From Candidatus Leptofilum proximum (GTDB lineage: Bacteria; Chloroflexota; Anaerolineae; Promineifilales; Promineifilaceae), in the NCBI GenBank assembly GCA_016710325.1, contig JADJXK010000002.1, positions 4,216,001 through 4,280,000 on the forward strand: a stretch of DNA of 64,000 nt, read 5' to 3'. Positions 56,261 through 63,395 of the stretch are shown here, piece after piece. A program made the position numbers and the translations under genes. The first letter of the stretch is position 1; the number at the start of each line of letters is the position of its first letter. The notes below the pieces were generated by a model. That model did not search any database and was not told where the DNA came from. It saw only the letters and a program-made list of their open reading frames with translations.

Positions 56261-57442
56261 CGGGATGGCAAACAAAGCGGCGTCTAGCTCTGTGTCTTGC
56301 CAGGCGTCGTGCCAGGTGAGGCTGGCGGCCAGCTGGCCGATGGCATCGGACGATTTGGCGGAGGAGCCGTTGCCGCCGGTGCACACGTACACCTGCCCCG
56401 GCACCACAGCGTCGATCAGCGGCTTGCCGTGCGGCGTGTAGGTGATCAGGCAGCGTTTGGTGGCCCACGACTGCGCCCGCAGCCCGGGAATGATGCCTTC
56501 CAGCGCGGCGCGCATGGCGGGCAGGATGGCGTCGCTGTTGCCATGGATAAACCAGCGGCGGATGGCCTCCACATCATGCGGCAGGGTTTGGTCGAGCCGG
56601 GTATCGCAGCCCATTTTGAGGTAGAAACGGCCGTCCGGGTACAAAATCGGCGGCAGCAAATAAATCCCGCGCAGGTCGGGTGATTCGATCTCGTAGATGA
56701 CCGTGGGCATATCGCTCAACCGGGCGGCTTCGGCGGCGTCCAGTTCGGCCAGGATGATCGTTTCCGTTTTGAGGCGCAGGGGGAGCGGCCGTTCCAGCAG
56801 ATCAAAGCAGTTGCTAAACCCGCCAGCGGCGATGAGCAATTTGCGCGTTTGGTACTGGCTGCCCTCTTTGGTTTGGACGGTGAGATGAGTGGGGTGGCGG
56901 GTGACGGTTACGGCCGTTTCCCGCAAAATCGTGCCGCCTTGTTCGGCAAACACCGCCAGCTGTGCCGCAATCAGCCCGCGTGGATTGATGTAGCCAGCCG
57001 GGGCATGCTCCAAAATCCCGGCAAAGCCCGCGGGAAAGTGCAGCTTGGGCAGCCGCACCGCCAGTTCGTCGGCGGTGAGCTCATCGTAGGCCACGCCAAA
57101 GCGCTGCCCGATAGAGGCTGCATTTTGCCAGTAAGCATGGCTCCCGTCATCCGGCCCCACGTACAGGCCGCCGGTTGGTTCGTAAAAGTTGATGCCGCTG
57201 CGGGTTTCCAATTCGCGGTATTGGGCAATTGAGCGGTCGGCCAGCGTGGCCCAGGCTAAATCTTTGCTCAGCCGCCGGGTGATGCGCCCCTGGTCGTAAT
57301 GGCTGGCAAACACGCCGTCGTGGGTTTGCGGATTGTGTGGTTCGTCGGGGCCGAGAACGGCCGTAGCCGCCCCAAACCCCTGCAAATACCGCGCCGCGGC
57401 CGATCCCATCAACCCCTTGCCAATCACCAACACATCAAACAT
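56258..57442 (-). CDS. FAD-dependent amine/amino-acid oxidase (DAO family)
   Basis: 394 residues. The FAD motif VIGKGLMGSAAARYLQ is at the N-terminus, and CTGGNGSSAKSSDAIGQL closes the FAD site near the end. The middle resembles monomeric sarcosine oxidase/N-methyltryptophan oxidase (FYEPTGGLYVGP, KTETIILAEL). It oxidises a secondary or primary amine to an imine. It is divergent from the 3-hydroxyproline dehydratase gene and might act on a proline derivative, an inference only. Confidence 0.9.
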   Translation of the reverse strand: MFDVLVIGKGLMGSAAARYLQGFGAATAVLGPDEPHNPQTHDGVFASHYDQGRITRRLSKDLAWATLADRSIAQYRELETRSGINFYEPTGGLYVGPDDGSHAYWQNAASIGQRFGVAYDELTADELAVRLPKLHFPAGFAGILEHAPAGYINPRGLIAAQLAVFAEQGGTILRETAVTVTRHPTHLTVQTKEGSQYQTRKLLIAAGGFSNCFDLLERPLPLRLKTETIILAELDAAEAARLSDMPTVIYEIESPDLRGIYLLPPILYPDGRFYLKMGCDTRLDQTLPHDVEAIRRWFIHGNSDAILPAMRAALEGIIPGLRAQSWATKRCLITYTPHGKPLIDAVVPGQVYVCTGGNGSSAKSSDAIGQLAASLTWHDAWQDTELDAALFAIP

Positions 57443-57582
57443 CGTCTGCTCCTTTTTTTTGCCACAGAGGGCACAGAGAACAGAGAGAAAATCTGTACTC
57501 TAGCCCAAAATTTAACGCAAAGGCGCCAAGAGGCAAAAGAAAGTCTTGTCTTTTTTCGCTATCCTCGCAAAATATCTCCATG

Positions 57583-57655
57583 TCACCCCTTCACCCCTTC
57601 ACCCCTTCACCTTGTCACCTTGTCACCTGTCACCCTATCACCCCATCACCCTGTC
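57583..57655. repeat. CACCCCTT/CACCTTGT tandem array
   Basis: The inverted form of the unit found at 464-532, with about nine degenerate units directly before the ribosome site AGGAGA of the next gene. Confidence 0.85.
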
Positions 57656-57671
57656 AAAAAAGGAGATCCCC

Positions 57672-58697
57672 ATGCCCCCCTGGACACCCCCGCAAAATTG
57701 GCAGCAAATTACGGCGATTGACGCCCACACCGGCGGTGAACCTTTGCGGATTTTCACCAGCGGCATCCCACCGATTCCTGGCGAGACGATTCTGGCGAAG
57801 CGGCGTTACGCTCAGGAACATCTCGACTGGCTGCGCACCGCGACGATGTGGGAGCCGCGCGGTCATGCAGACATGTACGGCTGCATCTTCACCGAGCCGG
57901 TGACGCCGGATGGCGACCTGGGCGTGCTCTTTTTGCACAACGAAGGGTTCAGCACGATGTGCGGTCACGGCATCATCGGCCTGACAAAGGTGGCGCTGGA
58001 TACGGGCCTGATCGACAGGCCGGGCGACGCGCCGGTGCTGAAGATTGACACTCCGGCCGGGCGCGTGGTGGCGATGGGGGTGAGGGTGGACGGCCGTATC
58101 ACTTCCGTCTCTTTCCAAAACGTGCCCTCCTTTGTCCTGGCGCTGGACCAAACCGTCGAAGTGCCCGGCCTGGGCACCGTTCGCTACGATGTGGCCTACG
58201 GCGGCGGCTTTTATGCGTTTGTTGAGGCCGAATCAGTGGGGCTGGGGCTGACGGCCGACGATTTTCGCCAGCTGATCGATTGGGGGCGGCGCATCAAACA
58301 TGCGGTGATGGCCAGCCTGCCCACCGTGCATCCGTTTGAGCCGGATTTGGGTTTTTTGTACGGCACCATCTTTGTCGGCGCGGCGCACGACCCGGCGCAC
58401 CACAGCCGTAACGTCTGCATCTTTGCCGATGGCGAGGTGGACCGCAGCCCAACCGGCACGGGGGTCAGCGCCCGTGCCGCGCTGCACTTTGCCAGGGGGG
58501 AAATTGGCCTGCACGAGCCGTTTGTGGTAGAGAGCATTTTGGGCAGCACCTTCACCGGAGAGGTGGTGGCGATGACGGAATATGGGCCACATCAAGCCGT
58601 TATTCCCCAGGTCACCGGAACGGCGCACATTTGCGGCATTAACCAGCTGCTCATCGACCCAGATGACCCGCTGGGGCATGGCTTTTTGCTGCGGTGA
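57672..58697 (+). CDS. Trans-3-hydroxy-L-proline dehydratase (proline racemase family)
   Basis: 341 residues from ATG 57672. The first active-site Cys is in STMCGHG. The second position, Cys in racemases, is Thr here (DRSPTGTGVSA), which marks trans-3-hydroxy-L-proline dehydratases (as in human L3HYPDH). They convert the substrate to pyrroline-2-carboxylate, then reduced to proline. DAHTGGEPLRI at the N-terminus is the family opening. No pyrroline-2-carboxylate reductase is visible in the window. Confidence 0.9.
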   Translation: MPPWTPPQNWQQITAIDAHTGGEPLRIFTSGIPPIPGETILAKRRYAQEHLDWLRTATMWEPRGHADMYGCIFTEPVTPDGDLGVLFLHNEGFSTMCGHGIIGLTKVALDTGLIDRPGDAPVLKIDTPAGRVVAMGVRVDGRITSVSFQNVPSFVLALDQTVEVPGLGTVRYDVAYGGGFYAFVEAESVGLGLTADDFRQLIDWGRRIKHAVMASLPTVHPFEPDLGFLYGTIFVGAAHDPAHHSRNVCIFADGEVDRSPTGTGVSARAALHFARGEIGLHEPFVVESILGSTFTGEVVAMTEYGPHQAVIPQVTGTAHICGINQLLIDPDDPLGHGFLLR

Positions 58698-58699
58698 AC

Positions 58700-58765
58700 A
58701 AGGAGATTGGAGATTGGCGATTGGCGATTTGTACGCCCAATCTCCAATCTCCAATCAACCAATCT
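58700..58765. repeat. GAGATTGG-unit inverted array
   Basis: GGAGATTGGAGATTGGCGATTGG returns as CCAATCTCCAATCTCCAATC. The same unit is inside the glycosyltransferase gene at 61156-61185. The start of the kinase gene is at its right end. Confidence 0.85.
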
Positions 58766-58768
58766 GCC

Positions 58769-59677
58769 ATGATGACTTTACCTACACATTTCATAAAAAC
58801 GGTCACCAGCACGTTCACGGGCGGGGCGGAATGGCTGGCGCGGCTGCCCGATTTGCTGGCAGTATGTGAGCGGCGTTGGGGAGTGGTGATACGGCCGTCC
58901 ACCTTTACCCTCTCCTACAACTACGTCGCGCCCGCCACGCTGGCCGACGGCACGGAGATTGTGCTCAAGGCGGGTGTGCCCAACCGCGAGCTGCGCACCG
59001 AAATCGAAGCGCTGCGGCTGTACGACGGGCGCGGCTGCGTGCGCCTGCTGGATGCCGATGCCGACCAGGGCATCTTGCTGCTGGAGCGGCTTTCGCCTGG
59101 CGAAATGCTCACCATCGTCACCGATGACGACGCGGCGACACACATCGCCGCCCAGGTGATGCAGGCGATGTGGCGGCCGCTGCCCGCCGAACACAACTTC
59201 CCCTCCGTGGCGGATTGGGCGGCAGGGCTGGCGGAACTGCGCGAGGAATTTGGCGGCGGGACGGGGCCGTTTGACAGGAGGTTGGTGGAAACGGCCGAAT
59301 CCCTCTTCACCGATCTGCTCGCTTCCAGCGGCGAACCGGTGCTGCTCCACGGCGATTTGCACCATTACAACATTTTATCCGCGGGTGATGGCTGGCGGAT
59401 GATCGACCCCAAGGGCGTGGCCGGTGAACCTGCCTACGAGGTGGGCGCCCTGCTGCGCAATCCTTTCACCCTTTTTGATGAGCCAGACCTGAAACGCATC
59501 ACGGCACGGCGACTGGACATCCTGGCGGAAACGTTGGCCCTGGACCGCGAGCGGCTGCGCCAGTGGAGTCTGGCCCAGGCGGTCCTCTCTGCCTGGTGGA
59601 GCTACGAAGATGGCGGCGACCCGGCGGATTGGGAACCGACGATGCGTCTGGCGGGCGTGTTGGCTGAGTTGGGGTAA
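58769..59677 (+). CDS. Aminoglycoside phosphotransferase, APH(6)-like
   Basis: 302 residues from ATG 58769; a GTG at 58694 that overlaps the previous stop is also open but would add 25 residues read from a repeat. The kinase core is clear: LLHGDLHHYNIL with the catalytic Asp and Asn, and MIDPKGVAGEPAYE with the metal-binding DPKG. This wording fits streptomycin 6-kinases and the hydroxyurea phosphotransferase group. The true substrate is unknown. It is in the same direction as the dehydratase gene. Confidence 0.82.
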   Translation: MMTLPTHFIKTVTSTFTGGAEWLARLPDLLAVCERRWGVVIRPSTFTLSYNYVAPATLADGTEIVLKAGVPNRELRTEIEALRLYDGRGCVRLLDADADQGILLLERLSPGEMLTIVTDDDAATHIAAQVMQAMWRPLPAEHNFPSVADWAAGLAELREEFGGGTGPFDRRLVETAESLFTDLLASSGEPVLLHGDLHHYNILSAGDGWRMIDPKGVAGEPAYEVGALLRNPFTLFDEPDLKRITARRLDILAETLALDRERLRQWSLAQAVLSAWWSYEDGGDPADWEPTMRLAGVLAELG

Positions 59678-59679
59678 AT

Positions 59680-59757
59680 GCGAAACACGAATATTACGAA
59701 TGGACGAATGACACGAATATTTGTTGTATTCGTTTATTCGTGCCATTCGTGTTTTTT
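59680..59757. terminator. ATTCGT-unit hairpin between convergent genes
   Basis: CACGAATATTACGAATGGACG returns as CGTTTATTCGTGCCATTCGTG and ends in six T. It should terminate the kinase transcript and, in reverse, the next gene. Confidence 0.7.
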
Positions 59758-60632
59758 CATTGCTCAAGCGGCAGGGCAAAGATGCCCAGGTGGTTGCCGA
59801 CGGGGCGCTGGCGCATAGGGATGTTGGTGTGGAACGGGGCGTTGAGGATGTTGGTGCCGCTGTCGCCGCGCATCACCATAGTGCTGGAGCCGCCGCCGTC
59901 CAGGTTGAGGGCGATGTCGGCACCGGCTTCCAGGGCAATTTGGGCCAGTTCCCACAGGGTGACGCCTTCGCTGTAACGTGTTTGACGGCCGTCTATCACA
60001 ATCAACCACAGTCTGGTGCCGCTGCTGTTGGTGGCAACGGCCGTTCGCGGATGCAGCGCATCATCTGCCGGAGCCACAATTTCACCGTCTTGCAGCAGCA
60101 TGTGGTTTCCTGCCAGACCCTGGGTGTCTTTGGTATCACATAATGCGTAGCGAATCTCCACGTGGGCCGCTGCCAGGCACAAAATCGGCCACTTGAGTTT
60201 GTCCTCGGAGTAAATGCGTTGATCAGACATGGCAAACCCATTGATGTTTACCGGATCACCCAGCTTGGGATAATAATCCCAGGGCAGTTCGGCGTGAAAC
60301 GGTTCAAAAAAGCTGCCATTGACGGCGATCTGCACCTCAAATTCATCGGCAAATTCGGTTGTGGTACGCGCCCGTAAATCCATATCAATGGTGTCATCGC
60401 CGGGTGTTACCAGGAAGTCTATCCCCGGCATGGTGAGATCAATTTCGAGGATGTGAATGACCAACGGCCGTGGCGCAGATCGGGCCAGGCGATGGTAGGT
60501 GATTCCCTGAAACAGCTCCTCGCTGACGTCCTGGCGCGGTGGCCGTTGAAATGTTTCGCGAATTTTGCCAAAGGCGATCAGTGCCACCAACAGGAGTACG
60601 GGCAACCAAAAAGGTTTTGTCGTCAGGTGCAT
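59757..60632 (-). CDS. Exported phosphodiester glycosidase-family protein (NAGPA-like)
   Basis: 291 residues from the ATG ending at 60632 (GGAG at -8); an earlier start adds eight. One N-terminal membrane segment (LPVLLLVALIAFG) exports the rest. The PF09992 pattern is AVNGSFFEP, ALHPRTAVATN, LIVIDGRQTRY and the signature LNLDGGGSSTMV. Members cleave phosphodiester-linked sugars in walls or capsules. Confidence 0.9.
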   Translation of the reverse strand: MHLTTKPFWLPVLLLVALIAFGKIRETFQRPPRQDVSEELFQGITYHRLARSAPRPLVIHILEIDLTMPGIDFLVTPGDDTIDMDLRARTTTEFADEFEVQIAVNGSFFEPFHAELPWDYYPKLGDPVNINGFAMSDQRIYSEDKLKWPILCLAAAHVEIRYALCDTKDTQGLAGNHMLLQDGEIVAPADDALHPRTAVATNSSGTRLWLIVIDGRQTRYSEGVTLWELAQIALEAGADIALNLDGGGSSTMVMRGDSGTNILNAPFHTNIPMRQRPVGNHLGIFALPLEQ

Positions 60633-60784
60633 GAAGTCAGGCTCCCTCTGACGCAATCAGGGTATGAGGGCGATTGCGCAGGCAGTTTCATTGAAGCGTA
60701 CGATTCTTACAGAAGTTATGGCTCTGCGGGGCAGCAAGATGGGATGCTGCTCTGAATTAGCAGCTTTGGGTTGGGGGATTTTTG

Positions 60785-61921
60785 TCAGGGGGTCTCTCTG
60801 GCTGCTTTTTCGAGGCTGTGTAGAAGCTGCACGGCCGTTTCCACCCAGCTAAACTTTTTCACATTCTCAAAGCCACGCTGCACCAGCTGGTGCCGGTACG
60901 CTTCGTCGTGAACCAGCGTTTGTATGCCCTGGGTGATGGCCGCCGTATCCAACGGGTCAACCAACAGGGCAGCGTCCCCGGCAACTTCGGGTAGGGAGCT
61001 GGTGGTGGCCGTGAGAACGGCCGTGCCGCACGCCTGCGCCTCCAGCACGGGAAAGCCAAACCCCTCGTACAAGGATGGGTAGAGAACGGCCGTTGCCCCC
61101 GAAAGCAGCGCCGCCTTGTCTGCCTCATCCACAAACCCGGTAAGCACGATTTTTTGGGAGATTGGAGATTGGAGATTGGAGATGGTTTCCAGGATGGGTT
61201 GGGCGAGCCAGCCGGGTTTGCCTGCCAGGACAAGTCGGTGGGGGAGATTGCTGGCGGCGTATGCCTGAATGAGGCGGACGAGGTTTTTACGGGGTTGCAG
61301 GGTGCTGAGGTAGAGCAGGTAGGGTGGCGTGATGTGGTATTTGTGGAGAACGGCCGTGATTACGCTCTCATCCGTTACTGGCTGCAAAGCGGGGTCTACA
61401 CCTGGGTAAATGACATCGATCTTGTCAGCGGGGATACCGTCTAGCTGGATCAGGTCCTGTTTGGTGGCCTGGGAATCGGCCACAACGCGGCGGGCGCGAC
61501 GGCCGTTGTGCCGCGTGCTCCAGCGCAGGTAAACCAGCTGCCGCCAGGGATGGGCCTCCGGGAAGTGGTGGTAGCCCAAATCATGCACCGTGGCTACCGA
61601 CGGGCCAAAATAGCTCAACGGAATGACGTGCGCGGGGGTAAAAAAGACATCTGGGGGGCGCTGGTGTAATTCGGCCGCCAGGCGCAGGTGGGTCCACAAG
61701 CGGGGGAAAGGGATGTCGACCTGTTCAACTTCGGGGAAAGCGGCAAAGAGCTGCGATGGCGGCGGCTGGTTAAAGTAGAGCCGAACCCGGTGATGATGCG
61801 CCAATGCCAGAGGAATGAGCGCCTGCAGCAAAAAGGTGGCGTATGCCTCCGTGCCTGTGCGCTGCCCGGTAATTGTCCGGCTGGCGTCGATGCCGATCAC
61901 TAGGCCTCCCGCCGGCTTCAT
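60785..61921 (-). CDS. Glycosyltransferase, GT4 family
   Basis: 378 residues of the GT-B fold. GIDASRTITGQRTGTEAYA opens the acceptor domain; ADSQATKQDLI and LYLSTLQPRKNLVRLI precede the nucleotide-sugar domain. Glu residues in YPSLYEGFGFPVLEAQACG form the E-x7-E motif. The stretch ISNLQSPIS, about residues 251-259, is read from a GAGATTGG-unit repeat (61156-61185) that also occurs outside genes. The substrate is unknown; surface polysaccharide or glycolipid is likely. Confidence 0.92.
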   Translation of the reverse strand: MKPAGGLVIGIDASRTITGQRTGTEAYATFLLQALIPLALAHHHRVRLYFNQPPPSQLFAAFPEVEQVDIPFPRLWTHLRLAAELHQRPPDVFFTPAHVIPLSYFGPSVATVHDLGYHHFPEAHPWRQLVYLRWSTRHNGRRARRVVADSQATKQDLIQLDGIPADKIDVIYPGVDPALQPVTDESVITAVLHKYHITPPYLLYLSTLQPRKNLVRLIQAYAASNLPHRLVLAGKPGWLAQPILETISNLQSPISQKIVLTGFVDEADKAALLSGATAVLYPSLYEGFGFPVLEAQACGTAVLTATTSSLPEVAGDAALLVDPLDTAAITQGIQTLVHDEAYRHQLVQRGFENVKKFSWVETAVQLLHSLEKAARETP

Positions 61922-61964
61922 TAACCATCACCCCTTTGCCATAACCCTGCGGGAGGTTTTAGTT

Positions 61965-62062
61965 CGGCGACACGGAACACAGAGCTGCACAGAGAAGACA
62001 CAGAGGGGCACAGAGGAAACCAATCAAAATCTGTGCAATCTGTGTAATCTGTGGATTTTTTC
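61965..62062. repeat. CACAGAG/CACAGATT inverted array
   Basis: GAACACAGAGCTGCACAGAGAAG runs forward and AATCTGTGCAATCTGTGTAATCTGTGG follows, forming an imperfect stem with T-rich end before the SH3 gene stop. Confidence 0.75.
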
Positions 62063-62081
62063 ATAAAGTCAGGTACGGATG

Positions 62082-62663
62082 TTACTCACAGCCGGGGCCA
62101 AGCGAGAGGTAATCTTCGGCCACCCAGCCTTCATCGCCGGAGATGTTGTCACGCACCATGCGCCAGGTGATGCCGTTGGCTTCCTGCGGCGCCTCATCCT
62201 GGACCAAGGTAACAAAGGTGGCTTCAGCCAGGATGGTAATTTCGGCGCCGCCGGGCGTTTCGCGCAGCATCAGGCCATTGCCGGAGGTGCCTTCCACAAT
62301 GGCACGGCACAAAATGGCGGTCGGGGTAGCGGTGGGGATGGAGGCATCCACCGTGGGTGACGGCGAGGGTGTGGGCGGGAATACACCCAATTCTACCGTG
62401 GGCGTAACGGTGATTTCGCCTTCGAGTACGGCGTCAGCTTCGGCTTCTACGGCCTGGGATTGCATTTCTTGCGCGGCCATGTAGCCAACGGCGGCGATAA
62501 ACAGCAGGGTGCTGCCCAACAGGGTTAGCGCGGCACGGCGCAAAACGGCTTCTCGCTCCAGCGTGTAGAAGCGTGCACCACCGCGCCGGATGCTTTGGTA
62601 GGTGGCCACGGCGAGTAGGAGTCCGGCAAAGGTCAGGACGATGGGAATAATAAGTGCACTCAT
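62082..62663 (-). CDS. Membrane protein with bacterial SH3 domain
   Basis: 193 residues. Two membrane segments (LIIPIVLTFAGLLLAVATY and ALTLLGSTLLFIAAVGYMA), a Thr/Pro linker (TPSPSPTVDASIPTATPT) and a C-terminal SH3b domain (GLMLRETPGGAEI, WRMVRDNISGDEGWVAEDYL). SH3b domains bind peptidoglycan, so it is probably an envelope protein. It follows tsaC by eight bases in the same direction. Confidence 0.85.
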   Translation of the reverse strand: MSALIIPIVLTFAGLLLAVATYQSIRRGGARFYTLEREAVLRRAALTLLGSTLLFIAAVGYMAAQEMQSQAVEAEADAVLEGEITVTPTVELGVFPPTPSPSPTVDASIPTATPTAILCRAIVEGTSGNGLMLRETPGGAEITILAEATFVTLVQDEAPQEANGITWRMVRDNISGDEGWVAEDYLSLGPGCE

Positions 62664-62670
62664 AAATTCG

Positions 62671-63321
62671 TTATTTGGTCAGTCCCAGCAGCGATTGGGC
62701 AGAGATGGGACCTTCCCGCAAGATTTTTAGCTCGTGGCCGGTGCAGTCCAGGACGGTTGAGGCCAGGCCGTGAGGCGAGGGACCGTCGTCGACGACGGCC
62801 GTTACCCATCCGGCCAATTGTTCTACGGCGGCAGCGGCCGTTTCGGCCGGTGTTTGTCCGGAAAGATTGGCGCTGGTCACGGCCAATGCCCCGCCCGCCG
62901 CGCGAATAATGTCGCGCGCCACGGCATTATCGGGAATGCGCACGGCGATAGCGTCGTTGTGGGAAATTTCAGGCGGCAGGTCCCGGTGTTTGGGCAGCAA
63001 GATGGTGAGTGGACCGGGCCAATACTGGTTGATGAAGGTCTGGGCCACAGCCGGTACAAACCGAGCGACGCGCGGCAAGTCGGTGCTGTCGGCCAGGAGG
63101 ATGGGGATTGCTTTGGTGTTTTCCCGCTGCTTGGCGGCGTAAATAGCGCGAATGGCGTCTGGATTAAACGCATCCCCGGCCAGCCCGTACAGCGTATCCG
63201 TAGGGATGACGATGAGGCGGCCAGCCCGGGCCTCCGCTGCGGCATGAGTGATGGTGCCTGGACGGTGGGCAGGCAAAAGCTGAGTTTGGCTGGGGGCGTA
63301 CGGCCGTTCCTGAGATTCCAC
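62671..63321 (-). CDS. tsaC: L-threonylcarbamoyladenylate synthase (TsaC/Sua5)
   Basis: 216 residues from the GTG ending at 63321, which has GAAGAGG at -6; the frame is open to 63378 but only through the repeat array. It makes threonylcarbamoyl-AMP from threonine, bicarbonate and ATP for t6A37 of tRNA. RLIVIPTDTLYGLAGDA, AIYAAKQREN (KxR), NQYWPGPLTILL, AVRIPDN and LAVTSANLSGQ are all family blocks. No Sua5 C-terminal domain, so it is the short TsaC form. It follows prmC on the same strand, a common pairing. Confidence 0.94.
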   Translation of the reverse strand: MESQERPYAPSQTQLLPAHRPGTITHAAAEARAGRLIVIPTDTLYGLAGDAFNPDAIRAIYAAKQRENTKAIPILLADSTDLPRVARFVPAVAQTFINQYWPGPLTILLPKHRDLPPEISHNDAIAVRIPDNAVARDIIRAAGGALAVTSANLSGQTPAETAAAAVEQLAGWVTAVVDDGPSPHGLASTVLDCTGHELKILREGPISAQSLLGLTK

Positions 63322-63339
63322 TTGTTCCTCTTCCAAATA

Positions 63340-63395
63340 AGGTAATTGAGTAATTGGGTAATTGAGCAAATTACCCAATTACCCAATTACGATCT
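63340..63395. repeat. TAATTGGG-unit hairpin overlapping the prmC stop
   Basis: GGTAATTGAGTAATTGGGTAATTG pairs with AATTACCCAATTACCCAATTA. The TAA of prmC (63379-63381) is inside it. Confidence 0.88.

Noticed and set aside
464..63395. CRISPR arrays among the short repeats
   Set aside because: Units are 7-9 bases, contiguous and degenerate, without spacers of equal length, and no cas gene is present.
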